Origin: Clostridia bacterium
GTDB lineage: Bacteria > Bacillota > DSM-521 > Neomoorellales > SLTJ01
Assembly (NCBI GenBank): GCA_004347685.1
Contig: SLTJ01000001.1
Location: 1 to 64,000 of the forward strand
Direction: 5' to 3'
Length of the DNA: 64,000 nt
The translations under genes and the position numbers were made by a program. Under the pieces are notes generated by a model. The model had not been told where the DNA came from. It saw only the letters and a list, made by a program, of their open reading frames with translations, and searched no databases. The first letter of the stretch is position 1. The number at the start of each line of letters is the position of its first letter. Positions 46,445-59,400 of this stretch are shown piece after piece.

Positions 46445-48859
46445 TTGAGCATTGAGGCCGGAAAGATTCTCAGTGTAGATCTCGAAGATGAAATGCAGAA
46501 GTCATATATAGATTATGCCATGAGCGTTATTGTGGGCCGGGCTTTACCAGACGTGCGCGACGGTCTGAAGCCAGTGCACCGCCGTATCCTCTACGGCATG
46601 CTGGAGGGCGGCATGACCCCGGACAAACCCCACAAGAAGTCGGCCCGGGTGGTGGGAGATGTCATGGCCCGCTATCATCCCCACGGCGACGCGGCCATCT
46701 ACGATAGCGTGGTGCGCATGGCCCAGGATTTCTCCAGCCGCTACCCCTTGGTGGACGGACAAGGCAACTTCGGCTCCGTGGACGGCGACGCGCCGGCGGC
46801 CATGCGTTATACTGAGGTCAGGCTGACGCCCTTGGCCATGGAAATGCTGGCGGATATTGACAAGGAAACAGTGGATTTTGCCCCCAACTACGACGGCAGT
46901 ACCGAGGAGCCGGTGGTATTGCCAGCCGGTGTTCCTAACCTGCTGATCAACGGCTCCGCCGGCATAGCGGTGGGCATGGCCACCAACATTCCGCCCCATA
47001 ACCTGGGGGAAGTTGTTGACGCCCTGATGTACCGCATTGATAGCCCCGACTGCCGGCTGGAAGAAGTCATGCGCCTCATCCCGGGTCCTGATTTTCCCAC
47101 CGGGGCCATGATTATCGGCAAGGAAGGGATAAGTAGGGCTTACGCCAGCGGCCGCGGCAGCATTACCGTGCGCGCGCGCGCCGGGATCGAGCCCATGAGC
47201 GCCGGTCGGCACCGGATAGTGGTGGACGAGATTCCTTTCCAGGTTAACAAGGCCAGCCTGATTGAGAAAATAGCCTCCCTGGTCCAGGAGAAGAAAATCG
47301 AAGGCATTACTGACGTCCGGGATGAATCCGACCGGCACGGCCTGCGCATCGTGATTGAGCTGCGCCGGGACGCCCACCCGCGCACGGTCTTGAACCAACT
47401 CTACAAGCATACCCAGTTGCAGGACACCTTCGGGGTGATAATGCTGGCCCTGGTCAACGGCCGTCCCCGGGTATTAAACCTGCTTCAGGTGCTGGATGCC
47501 TATCTCGGGCACCGGCAGGAAGTGGTCACCCGCCGCACCAAGTACCTCAGGGACAAGGCCCAGGAGCGGATTCACATCGTGGCCGGATTGCTGCTGGCTC
47601 TGGATCGTCTGGATGCGGTGATTGACACCATTCGCCGTTCTCCCGACGTGGATACCGCGCGCCAGAACCTCATGAGCGGATTCGACTTTTCGGAAAAGCA
47701 GGCCCAGGCCATCCTGGACATGCGCCTGGCCCGCCTGACCGGGTTGGAGAGGGAAAAGCTTGAGCAAGAACATGCCGAGTTGACGGACAAAATCGCCTAC
47801 TATGAGAAAATCCTAGGCGATGCGGGGATGCTCGGCCAGGTTATCAAAGATGAATTACTGCGGGTAAAGGAGAAATACGCTGACGCCCGCCGGACGGAGA
47901 TCGTGGCTGCGGCTGGCGAACTGAGGGAAGCGGACCTGGTCCCGGATGCCGAGGTGGTGGTGACCCTTACCCGCAAGGGTTACATCAAGAGAATGCCCGT
48001 CGCTGTCTACCACAGTCAGCGGCGCGGGGGGAAAGGAATTCTCGGCCTGACGACCCGAGAAGACGATTTTGTCAGTCACTTGTTGGTTACTTCCAACCAT
48101 CAGTGGCTGCTGCTCTTCACCGACCGCGGTAAGGTTTATCGGCTGCATGTTTACGACCTGCCGGAGGAGGGGCGACAGGCCAAGGGGTTACCGCTCATCA
48201 ACATGCTCCCGGTGGCGGCCGAGGAGTGGGTGACGGCGGTGGTGGCGATCCGGGACTTTGAAGCCGACGCCTACCTCTGTATGGCTACGGCCCGGGGTCA
48301 GGTAAAGCGAACCCCCCTGGTCGAGTTTGACACGGCCCGGCGGGACGGGATTATCGCCTTAACTCTGGATGCTGACGACCGTCTGGTAGGGGTACGCCTG
48401 ACCGAAGGCAAAGACGAACTGATGCTGGGGACCAAGGCGGGGCTGGCCATTCGGTTTGCCGAGTTTGAGGTGCGCAGCATGGGCCGCCAGGCCCGCGGCG
48501 TGCGGGGGATTTCCCTGGCACCCGGTGACGAGGTCATCAGCCTGGCTACAGCCCGGGAGGGGACAGATGTTCTGGCCCTCACCGCCAACGGGCATGGCAA
48601 GCGTACCCCGGTGGCGGAGTATCGTTTGCAGGCGCGAGGAGGCAAGGGGATAAAGACCTTTCACCTGGGCAAACGAACCGGACCGCTAGTGGACCTCCTG
48701 GTGGTACGGGAAGAGGACGAGATCTTCCTATTGAGCAGTGAAGGCAGCATCATTCGCGTGGCCGTGAACGATATTTCTAGACAAGGTCGCGTCACCCAGG
48801 GAGTAATAGTGATGCGCATGGGAGAAGGAGAAAGGATTGTCGCCGTAGCCAGGGGGTGA
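46445..48859 (+). CDS. gyrA: DNA gyrase subunit A
   Basis: 804 residues from TTG at 46445, chosen because GGAGG lies at 46430-46434. The winged-helix/tower part has [27 protein letters not shown] and the active-site tyrosine in [10 protein letters not shown]. The C-terminal beta-pinwheel holds the canonical GyrA box QRRGGKG, needed for wrapping and negative supercoiling, which separates it from ParC. It lies 44 bp after gyrB. Confidence 0.96.
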   Translation: MSIEAGKILSVDLEDEMQKSYIDYAMSVIVGRALPDVRDGLKPVHRRILYGMLEGGMTPDKPHKKSARVVGDVMARYHPHGDAAIYDSVVRMAQDFSSRYPLVDGQGNFGSVDGDAPAAMRYTEVRLTPLAMEMLADIDKETVDFAPNYDGSTEEPVVLPAGVPNLLINGSAGIAVGMATNIPPHNLGEVVDALMYRIDSPDCRLEEVMRLIPGPDFPTGAMIIGKEGISRAYASGRGSITVRARAGIEPMSAGRHRIVVDEIPFQVNKASLIEKIASLVQEKKIEGITDVRDESDRHGLRIVIELRRDAHPRTVLNQLYKHTQLQDTFGVIMLALVNGRPRVLNLLQVLDAYLGHRQEVVTRRTKYLRDKAQERIHIVAGLLLALDRLDAVIDTIRRSPDVDTARQNLMSGFDFSEKQAQAILDMRLARLTGLEREKLEQEHAELTDKIAYYEKILGDAGMLGQVIKDELLRVKEKYADARRTEIVAAAGELREADLVPDAEVVVTLTRKGYIKRMPVAVYHSQRRGGKGILGLTTREDDFVSHLLVTSNHQWLLLFTDRGKVYRLHVYDLPEEGRQAKGLPLINMLPVAAEEWVTAVVAIRDFEADAYLCMATARGQVKRTPLVEFDTARRDGIIALTLDADDRLVGVRLTEGKDELMLGTKAGLAIRFAEFEVRSMGRQARGVRGISLAPGDEVISLATAREGTDVLALTANGHGKRTPVAEYRLQARGGKGIKTFHLGKRTGPLVDLLVVREEDEIFLLSSEGSIIRVAVNDISRQGRVTQGVIVMRMGEGERIVAVARG

Positions 48860-48918
48860 CCCGTTGCCTTTCAGGCATCCGTGGAGTAAAATAACGGGGA
48901 GAAGCAGGGGGGAGTGAA

Positions 48919-49803
48919 ATGCCGGAAAGAGGAACATGGACGGTTAAAAAGGGTCTGGCCCAGATGCTCAAGGGCGGGGTGATCATGGATGTTACCACAC
49001 CCGAGCAGGCCAAAATAGCCGAGGAAGCCGGCGCCTGCGCCGTCATGGCCTTGGAGCGGGTTCCGGCCGACATCAGGGCTGCCGGCGGTGTGGCCCGTAT
49101 GGCCGACCCGGCGATAATCAAGGAGATCATGGCTGCGGTGAGCATCCCGGTCATGGCCAAGGTGCGCATCGGCCACTTTGTCGAGGCCCAGATCCTCGAA
49201 GCCCTTAGCGTGGATTATATTGACGAGAGCGAAGTCCTGACGCCGGCCGACGAAGCCTACCATATCAACAAACACCAGTTTACTGTACCCTTTGTTTGCG
49301 GGGCCCGTGATTTGGGTGAAGCTCTGCGGCGGATAGCCGAGGGAGCGGCCATGATCCGCACCAAGGGCGAACCGGGCACCGGCAACGTAGTCGAGGCGGT
49401 GCGGCATATGCGGCGGGTGATGGACGAAATCAGGAGGCTGGCCAGCCTGCCGGCAGAGGAGTTGGTAGCTGCGGCGCGGGAGCTGGGTGCCCCCTATGAA
49501 CTGGTGAAGGAAGTGGTCGAAACCGGCGGGTTGCCGGTGGTGAACTTTGCCGCCGGCGGTATTGCCACCCCGGCTGATGCCGCCCTGATGATGCAGCTAG
49601 GAGCTGACGGCATTTTTGTCGGCTCGGGAATCTTCAAGTCGGACAACCCGGCGGTCCGGGCCCGGGCCATTGTCCTGGCCACCACCCATTACCGCGACCC
49701 GCAGGTCCTGGCCGAAGTATCGCAGGGCCTGGGCCAGGCCATGCCCGGCCTAGAGATGGCCACCATCGCGGTACACGACCGTATGCAGGAGCGGGGCTGG
49801 TAA
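48919..49803 (+). CDS. pdxS: Pyridoxal 5'-phosphate synthase subunit PdxS
   Basis: 294 residues. [40 protein letters not shown] and [17 protein letters not shown] with the catalytic lysines, then [35 protein letters not shown]. It joins ribose-5-phosphate, glyceraldehyde-3-phosphate and ammonia into PLP. The stop overlaps the pdxT start (TAATG). PLP feeds the SelA and aminotransferase enzymes encoded in this window. Confidence 0.97.
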   Translation: MPERGTWTVKKGLAQMLKGGVIMDVTTPEQAKIAEEAGACAVMALERVPADIRAAGGVARMADPAIIKEIMAAVSIPVMAKVRIGHFVEAQILEALSVDYIDESEVLTPADEAYHINKHQFTVPFVCGARDLGEALRRIAEGAAMIRTKGEPGTGNVVEAVRHMRRVMDEIRRLASLPAEELVAAARELGAPYELVKEVVETGGLPVVNFAAGGIATPADAALMMQLGADGIFVGSGIFKSDNPAVRARAIVLATTHYRDPQVLAEVSQGLGQAMPGLEMATIAVHDRMQERGW

Positions 49804-50375
49804 TGCGGGTAGGGATACTGGCCCTGCAAGGGGCTTTTCTGGAGCACCGGGAGATCATGGAAAAGCTGGGTTGCGAGACGGTGGAGGTGCGCAAGCCCGG
49901 CCAACTGGAAGGGATCCAGGCGATAATCATCCCCGGGGGGGAAAGCACCACCATGGGCCGCATCCTTCTGGAGCAGGGGATGCTAGCTCCGCTGGCCGAA
50001 ATGGGCCGGGCGGGCGTGCCTATCTACGGTACCTGCGCCGGCATGGTGCTGTTGGCCAAGGAAATTATTGGTAGCCAGCAGCCGCGCCTGGGCCTGATGG
50101 ATATGGTGGTGCGGCGCAATGCCTATGGCCGGCAGGTGGATAGCTTCGAGGCGGATATCGAGGTGCCGGTGTTGGGCCGGGAGCCGTTGCGAGGGGTGTT
50201 TATCCGCGCTCCGCGGGTGGAGACCGTGGGCCCCGGGGTGGTAGTGCTGGCCAGCTATGACGGCTGGCCAGTCCTGGTGCGGGAGAAAAACCTGCTGGCC
50301 TCCGCCTTTCACCCGGAACTGACCACTGACCTGCGCCTGCACCGGCACTTCCTGGATGAGGTAATAACAGGGTAG
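49803..50375 (+). CDS. pdxT: PdxT glutaminase subunit of PLP synthase
   Basis: 190 residues. A class I glutamine amidotransferase with LALQGAFLEH, IIPGGESTTMG, nucleophile Cys in YGTCAGMVLLA and the His/Glu pair in AFHPELTTDLRLH. It passes ammonia to PdxS. Start and stop overlap with pdxS by one base show coupled translation. Confidence 0.96.
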   Translation: MRVGILALQGAFLEHREIMEKLGCETVEVRKPGQLEGIQAIIIPGGESTTMGRILLEQGMLAPLAEMGRAGVPIYGTCAGMVLLAKEIIGSQQPRLGLMDMVVRRNAYGRQVDSFEADIEVPVLGREPLRGVFIRAPRVETVGPGVVVLASYDGWPVLVREKNLLASAFHPELTTDLRLHRHFLDEVITG

Positions 50376-50407
50376 AAATTCGTTGATTTGCGATTTTATG
50401 CCGGGGA

Positions 50408-50436
50408 TTGCATTCTTACCGGCCCTGTAGTATAAT
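50408..50436 (+). promoter_or_regulatory. Promoter of the T-box operon
   Basis: TTGCAT (50408-50413), 17-bp spacer, TATAAT (50431-50436). Transcription should begin near 50443, just before T-box stem I. Confidence 0.72.
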
Positions 50437-50577
50437 ACACCCGCAATTACATACAGAAACCCGATGCTGGGGAGAGTAGCCGAAACAAGCGATACCAGAG
50501 ACCTGGCGGTCGGTGCGAGCCAGGCGCGGTTGGTGGCGAAAGGCACCCCGAAGGGACAGGCAAGAAATTAACCTCCC

Positions 50578-50696
50578 AACCATGATTACTCAGCCTGTCA
50601 GGCCGGTCAGAGGTCTGGCGGCGAACGGCTGAAGACGCTAGCCGGGTTATCAGCCGTCGCGGATAGCGGTGGCAATAGGCGGTGACCTGAGTAGTT
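50578..50696 (+). repeat. Intergenic repeat element, copy A, in the T-box leader
   Basis: 119 bp starting AACCATGATTACTCAG and ending GGTGACCTGAGTAGTT. It shares CAGCCTGTC, GTCAGAGGTC, GCGAACGGCTGAAG, GGGTTATC and the CTGAGTAGTT end with the two other copies. AACCATGA recurs 8 bp past the right end (50705-50712), a possible 8-bp target duplication. It lies between stem I and the T-box. Confidence 0.75.
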
Positions 50697-50985
50697 AACC
50701 GGAACCATGACCGGCGCGGGCCGTGGGCCTGCACCACCAGGCTGCCGGCGCTATATGGGGCCGCGACCGGCGGACGTGAGTAAGCGCCACAGAGGAGACA
50801 GTTCGTAACTGGGCGGTGGGGTTAAACAAGCCTTGTCGGTCATGTCCGTTACGCATGCTGAGGGGGTCGGGCCAACAGCGCGCTGGTCGCGTAGGGTCCG
50901 GGCCAGCCCGGCGGTGAGTGCACCGGCCGAGCAGACCTGGGGCCGTGGTGGGTTCCGACCAAACAGGGTGGTACCGCGGGAGAAA

Positions 50986-51018
50986 CCTCTCGTCCCTTTT
51001 GTGGGGGCGGGAGGTTTT
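50986..51018 (+). terminator. T-box terminator
   Basis: CCTCTCGTCCC (50986-50996) pairs with GGGGGCGGGAGG (51003-51014), followed by TTTTAGTTT. It is exclusive with the antiterminator formed by the T-box sequence. Confidence 0.85.
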
Positions 51019-51046
51019 AGTTTACTGTCAGAGAGGGGTACAGAGC

Positions 51047-52201
51047 ATGGAGAAGAGGCAGATTATCTTGATACCCGGCCCGACGGCCGTACCGTCGCGG
51101 GTGTTGCGGGCCATGGGGGCTCCGGCCATTAACCACCGGGGGCCGGAATTCAGGGAGTTGATCGTCGAGGTAACCGCAGGGCTCAAGCAGGTCTACCAGA
51201 CGGCCAACGACGTGCTCATCCTCACGGCTTCCGGTACCGGCGGGATGGAGGCGGCGGTGGCCAACTTCCTTTCCCCGGGCGACAAGGCGCTGGTAGTCTC
51301 TATTGGTTCCTTTGGCGACCGCTTTGTCAAGATCTGCCGGGCCTTCGGGGTAGAGGCAGAGATCCTGGCCTACGAGTGGGGCCAGGCGGCCAATCCCCAG
51401 GACGTGGCAGACAGGCTGGCCGCCGACACGGCACACAAAATCAAGGCGGTACTAGTGCAGCAAAACGAAACTTCCACCGGCGTGCTCAACGACATCCAGG
51501 CCATAGCCGCCGCGCGCGGCGACCACCCGGCCCTGTTGATCGTGGACGCCATCAGCGGCCTGGTGGCTGCGGAGCTGCTTACAGATGCCTGGGGCCTGGA
51601 CGTGGTCATCAGCGGCTCTCAGAAGGCCTTCATGATCCCCCCGGGTCTGGCCATGGTGAGCGTCAGCCCGCGGGCCTGGGAGGCCGCGGAAAAATGCACC
51701 AACAGCCGCTATTACTTTGACCTGAAGGAAGCCAAGAAGTTCCTGGAAAAGGGCGAGACGCCCTTTACCCCGGCCGTATCCGTCCTCTTTGGGCTGCGGG
51801 AATCCCTGCGCATGCTGGCGGACGAGGGGCTGGCGGCGGCCCAGGAGCGCCACGCCCTGTACCGGGACATGGTCAGGAGTGGGGTCCGCGCCCTGGACCT
51901 GGAGTTGCTGGCCGACGACGCGGCAGCCTCTCCGGCGGTGACGGCTGTCAAGGTACCGGCTGGCCTGACGCCTAAGGATATCACCGGCCCGCTACGGGAG
52001 CGGTTCGGCATCGTCATTGCCGGAGGTCAGGGTAAACTTTCTGACAAGATCTTCCGTATCGGTCACCTAGGCTATGTGCAGCCCACCGACATTTTGGCCA
52101 CCTTTGCCGCCCTGGAGATGATCCTGGCCGAGCGGGGTCTACCGGTACAGTCCGGCCAGGCGGTGGCGGCGGCAGAAGAAGTTCTGGCAGGGGGGATTTA
52201 A
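51047..52201 (+). CDS. Class V aminotransferase (Ser/Ala-glyoxylate type)
   Basis: 384 residues from ATG at 51047. It begins QIILIPGPTAVPSRVLRAMGAPAINHRGPEFREL, has VLILTASGTGGMEAAVANFLSPGDKAL and VDAISGLVAAELLTDAWGLDVVISGSQKAFMIPPGLA, whose Lys binds PLP. Such enzymes use phosphohydroxypyruvate, pyruvate or glyoxylate with serine or alanine. Directly followed by serA, it likely transaminates 3-phosphohydroxypyruvate or interconverts serine and glycine precursors; the specificity is inferred from context. Confidence 0.9.
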   Translation: MEKRQIILIPGPTAVPSRVLRAMGAPAINHRGPEFRELIVEVTAGLKQVYQTANDVLILTASGTGGMEAAVANFLSPGDKALVVSIGSFGDRFVKICRAFGVEAEILAYEWGQAANPQDVADRLAADTAHKIKAVLVQQNETSTGVLNDIQAIAAARGDHPALLIVDAISGLVAAELLTDAWGLDVVISGSQKAFMIPPGLAMVSVSPRAWEAAEKCTNSRYYFDLKEAKKFLEKGETPFTPAVSVLFGLRESLRMLADEGLAAAQERHALYRDMVRSGVRALDLELLADDAAASPAVTAVKVPAGLTPKDITGPLRERFGIVIAGGQGKLSDKIFRIGHLGYVQPTDILATFAALEMILAERGLPVQSGQAVAAAEEVLAGGI

Positions 52202-55064
<2,863 letters not shown>

Positions 55065-55088
55065 CCGGGCGTGCTATCCCTACTGTAC

Positions 55089-55147
55089 GCCGCCTGGCCC
55101 CGGGTAAGAATTGCGCCGGGGGCTGGGCCGAGCTGGGGCCAGGCGGC
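55089..55147. repeat. 13-bp inverted repeat after serS
   Basis: GCCGCCTGGCCCC (55089-55101) and GGGGCCAGGCGGC (55135-55147) are perfect arms with a 33-bp spacer. No T run follows, so it is not a standard intrinsic terminator, but it may still end or protect the operon transcript. Confidence 0.6.
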
Positions 55148-55189
55148 CGTGCCGAATACAAACTAGGGATGCGCCAGACGAGGCGGCCG

Positions 55190-55219
55190 TTGACACTCCT
55201 TTGACCCTGGTGTTATACT
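55190..55219 (+). promoter_or_regulatory. Promoter of tRNA-Ser
   Basis: Consensus TTGACA (55190-55195), 18-bp spacer, TATACT (55214-55219), 7 bp before the tRNA start. Confidence 0.72.
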
Positions 55220-55226
55220 TGAGCCT

Positions 55227-55315
55227 GGAGGGGTGTCCGAGCGGTTTATGGTAGCGGTCTTGAAAACCGCCGGGGCTCAGCGCCCCCGTGGGTTCGAATC
55301 CCACCCCCTCCGCCA
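55227..55315 (+). tRNA. tRNA-Ser (anticodon TGA)
   Basis: 89 nt with encoded CCA. Seven-pair acceptor GGAGGGG/CCCCTCC, discriminator G, anticodon loop CTTGAAA (UGA, reads UCN), a long variable arm as in all class II serine tRNAs, and T arm GTGGG-TTCGAAT-CCCAC. It directly follows serS but has its own promoter. Confidence 0.96.
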
Positions 55316-55429
55316 GCATTTACAAGTTCAGCTACAGCTAAGCCCCAGCACGCACCGGAAGCCTCCAGGGGCGACAAAAAGAGGAGGCACAGGTAGAAAT
55401 GTACCCCCCCCTTCCATGGCCAATATAAC

Positions 55430-55753
55430 TTACCGGAACAACCATGACGCCAGGGCCACAGCCACCCCGGCCACGGCCACGATGGTCCCTGTTATCCAAC
55501 GGGTGGTGTTGTGGAGTTCTTGGTGGAGGCCGTCAATTTTGGCCTCCATTTCCCGGCGTAAGCCGTCAATTTTGGTATCAAGCTTTTCGTCAAGCTTTCC
55601 CAGTTTATCATCCAGCCTGCCCAACTGCTGCATGATCATGTTGAACGGGTCAAAGGAAGTCCGGAAGGAGATTCCCTGGTCCTCACCGCCAGCAGCCAGT
55701 TGCTTTCTGGTTTCGTCCTCGACCACAGCCAAGCCGCCCCCTCCTTTACCCAT
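55430..55753 (-). CDS. Small coiled-coil, tail-anchored protein
   Basis: 107 residues. A predicted coiled coil (about 40-82, LGRLDDKLGKLDEKLDTKIDGLRREMEAKIDGLHQEL) is followed by a C-terminal membrane segment (WITGTIVAVAGVAVALASWLF). This layout occurs in XhlA-like hemolysin accessory proteins of prophages and in other small membrane proteins. No phage genes are near, so I leave the function open. It stands alone. Confidence 0.6.
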   Translation of the reverse strand: MGKGGGGLAVVEDETRKQLAAGGEDQGISFRTSFDPFNMIMQQLGRLDDKLGKLDEKLDTKIDGLRREMEAKIDGLHQELHNTTRWITGTIVAVAGVAVALASWLFR

Positions 55754-56052
55754 ATTCTACCACGCTTACGGGAATTGGGGCAATACCTTTGGCTATTTTC
55801 CAGGCCCTTTCCCCTCCCATTCCTCCGCCTCGGCGGCAGCCTTCCGATAGAGCGAATGACACTATATGGAGGCCGCTGCGTACTTAAAAGTTCAACCGGC
55901 CTGACCAGCCGAAATGCCTTCTCAAACCGCCAATACAGCTTCTCCAAACCCCTTCTAACCGTTTTTGCCGCACCCGGCGGAGGAGCCGGGACAACTTCTT
56001 GCCTTTCGCCCTGGCAGGACTTCCCTCCGTTTATGTAGAATTTATCCGTATC

Positions 56053-56380
56053 ATGCAGAAGAAAGGATTTTGCCTTAACGGTATAGCAGCGCTCCTACTC
56101 CTGGCCGCGCTCCTGATCCCGTTTTCCGGATGCGCCGGTGAGCCTGCGAGCGGCCCGGCCGGGGCGCGGCCAAGCAGGAACCAGCACAAAGCGAGATCGC
56201 TGCAGAAAAAACAGGGGTGACAGACCCCCCCCCCCCCCCCCCGGCACGGCCGCCCAAAGGCGCAAACGCAACTGCGAGCCTGCTCACCAGCCTTCCTTTT
56301 TTGAGCGGGAGGAGTTCCCGCTGCGTGAGGCCATCGGGTACTACCGGCGCGAGGAGGACTGGAGGAACCGCGTCGTTGGC
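56053..56380 (+). pseudogene. Broken lipoprotein gene with an 18-C run
   Basis: A lipoprotein start (MQKKGFCLNGIAALLLLAALLIPFSGC, lipobox Cys near 27) runs to a stop at 56218-56220. A natural-looking continuation moves to another frame (AKQEPAQSEIAAEKTGVTDPPPPP) and, after the 18-C homopolymer at 56225-56242, to a third (FFEREEFPLREAIGYYRREEDWRN). Two frame changes, one at a C run, imply decay, contingency-type slippage or assembly error. Confidence 0.5.
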
Positions 56381-56459
56381 GGTGACAGGCTGCCATGTTG
56401 TGAACTCACCTTGTTATGTCAGAGCGCTATAGCGTACATTTGCATGGGGGAAACCAGAC

Positions 56460-59400
56460 ATGCCGCGTATCTTCGATAACATCGAACAGTATCTGCTCCC
56501 CGCGCTCAAAGAGACGTTAAATCTCGCTAACCGTGCGGACTTCTGCGTCGGATATTTTAACTTGCGCGGATGGCGGGCGATTGATGACGTTATTGATCGG
56601 TGGTCTGGCAAAGACGGCAATCAGTGCCGCTTATTGGTGGGTATGCAACGGCTCCCACAAGAGGATCTTCGCATCGCTGTAAGCTTCGCTCACAAGCAAG
56701 AGGATATAGACAACCAAACAGCGGTACGGCTGAAACGCAAACTGGCAGAGGAATTTCGGCAACAACTCACGATAGGCGCTCCGACGGACGAGGACGAAGC
56801 CGGCTTGCGTCGCCTTGCCAAACAACTAAGGGACGGCAAGCTCGTCGCAAAACTATTCTTGCGCTACCCGCTGCACGCCAAGCTTTATCTGTGTTTCCGT
56901 AGCGATCCGGTCAATCCCATCATCGGTTATTTGGGAAGTAGCAACCTCACCTTGGCAGGGCTTAGCCAACAAGGAGAACTCAATGTTGATGTGCTCGACC
57001 ATGACGCCGCCCAGAAAATCGCCCGCTGGTTCGAAGAACGCTGGAATGATCGTTGGTGCGTGGACATCACACAAGACCTCATCGAGGTCATCGAGCAAAG
57101 CTGGGCGCGAGAGGATTTTATCTCACCCAACTACATCTATGTGAAGATGGCCTATCACCTTTCCCAAGAAGCTCGCGCCGGTCTTTCTGAGTTCCGCGTA
57201 CCACCCGAGTTCGGCAACCGGCTCTTCCCGTACCAAGTCGCTGCCGTGAAGATCGCCGCCCACCATCTCAACAAACGTAGTGGCGTGCTCATTGGAGATG
57301 TGGTCGGTCTAGGCAAGACCCTCATGGCCACAGCGCTCGCGAAGATCTTTCAGGACGACCAGTACACTGAAACGCTCATCATTTGCCCGAAAAACCTGGT
57401 CGAGATGTGGGAGGACTATGTCGCCGAATATCGCCTGCTCGCGAAAGTCTTACCGATTACAAAAGTAATCAGCGAACTGCCGAATCTACGCCGCTACCGC
57501 GTCATAATCATTGATGAAAGCCAAAACCTGCGAAATCGTGAAGGTAAACGCTATCGTGCGATTCAGGAATATGTTGAGAAAAACGAGTGCAAGTGCATCC
57601 TGCTTTCCGCAACACCCTACAACAAGACCTATCTCGATCTGTCGAACCAACTCCGGCTCTTCGTTCCTGAGGATAAGGACCTTGGCATCCGACCCGAGCG
57701 CTTGCTGCGCGAAATCGGGGAAACCGAGTTCATTCGGCGGCACCAATGCCCGGTGCGGTCGCTGGCTGCCTTTGAAAAGAGTCAGTATGCCGACGATTGG
57801 CGCGAACTCATGCGCCGGTATATGGTCCGCCGCACACGTACATTCATTCAAGAGAATTACGCCGCCACCGATCCTAAAACAGGTAGGAAATATCTGATCT
57901 TTGAGGACGGCACACCTTCGTATTTTCCGGAGCGCATCCCAAAAACGGTCAGGTTCCGGATCGACGAAACAGACCCTGCCGATCAGTATGCTCGCCTGTA
58001 CGCACCCGACGTGGTGGATGCCATCAATGCGCTCAATCTGCCGCGTTATGGCCTGGGGAATTATGTCGCTGCCATGCCCCACAATCCGCCTACGCCTGCG
58101 GAGACGAAAATCGTCCAGGACCTCTCGCGTGCAGGAAAGCGCCTCATGGGATTTTGCCGCACCAACCTCTTCAAGCGACTGGAGAGCAGCGGCGAAGCGT
58201 TTCTGCTCTCGGTCGAGCGCCACATCCTGCGCAACCATGTGTTCCTTCACGCCCTCAAGAACGGACTGCCAATACCCATCGGTACGCAGGACGCCAGCTT
58301 GCTGGATACCGGCAACTATGATGAGGACGTAGACGACGAGCGGGCTGGCACCGAATTGTTCGAAGAGGAGCATAACGAAAACACTGGACTCCAGTCAAAA
58401 ACCGGCCTGCGCACCCCCGAGGAGTTCGCCAGTCGCGCCGCAGAAGTGTATGAGGTTTACCGAACGCAGATGAAAAAACGCTTCAGGTGGCTCCGAGCCG
58501 ACCTTTTTGACCCAGCGCTTTCGAAGGACCTGGCAGATGATGCTGAGAGGCTCCTCAATATCCTCCACCGTTGTGGTGACTGGGACCCTGCTCGTGACGC
58601 CAAGCTCGAAGCACTCTACAACCTGCTGACCGAGGTTCACCCTCACGAGAAGGCCATTGTCTTTACGCAGTTTGCCGACACGGTTCGCTATCTGGAGAAA
58701 GAACTGAAAGCAAGGGGCATCACACAAATCGCTGGTGTCACGGGAGAGACAGAGAACCCCACAATCTATGCCTGGCGCGTCAGCCCGGCAAGCAACGGCA
58801 AGCGCGACCAGATTTCACCCCAAGACGAGCTTCGCGTCCTCATCGCAACCGACGTCCTGAGCGAGGGCCAGAACCTCCAAGATTGCGCCATTGTCATGAA
58901 CTATGATCTGCCGTGGGCAATCATCCGGCTTGTCCAGCGTGCCGGGCGCGTCGATCGCCTTGGCCAGAAGTCTGACCGCATCCTTTGCTATTCATTCTTG
59001 CCTGCAGATGGCGTGGAACGGCTGATCCATCTGCGTGACCGCGTACGCCAGCGCCTGAAAGAAAACGCTGAGGTGGTGGGCACCGACGAAGCCTTTTTCG
59101 AGGACGAACGCGAGCGCGAAAATCTCGTGAACCTCTATCACGAGAAAGCGGGCATCCTGGATGGCGAGGCAGAAACTGAAGTGGACCTCGCCTCCTACGC
59201 CTACCAGATTTGGAAAAACGCGATCGATCGCAACCCTGAGCTGGAGAAGATTATTTCTTCCCTGCCGCCCGTTGTCTATTCCACACGCGCCCATCACGCA
59301 ACGAAGGGCAAACCGCACGGTGTGCTTGTTTATCTTCGCACGGCGGAGGGCAATGATGCCCTCGCCTGGTTGGACGGGGACGGCAATCCGGTCACCGAAT

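Larger units (their letters stand above)
50443..51018 (+). promoter_or_regulatory. T-box riboswitch leader, unusually long
   Basis: Stem I (about 50460-50570) has the AGAGTA motif, an AGAGA bulge and the apical GGTGCGAGCC. The antiterminator T-box AGGGTGGTACCGCG is at 50965-50978. The terminator is at 50986-51014 (CCTCTCGTCCC with GGGGGCGGGAGG) plus TTTT. It senses uncharged tRNA and lets the aminotransferase-serA-serS mRNA be made. The T-box variable base is U, which prefers a tRNA with discriminator A; tRNA-Ser has G and would need a wobble pair. I could not settle the specifier codon (GGC or AGG reading after GAA). Nearly 400 nt separate stem I from the T-box, partly a repeat insertion. 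Confidence 0.85.

Noticed and set aside
55636-55947. Minus-strand reading frame of about 100 residues overlapping the coiled-coil gene
   Set aside because: Overlaps the better-supported 55430-55753 gene, has no ribosome site and a composition dominated by Arg/Pro.
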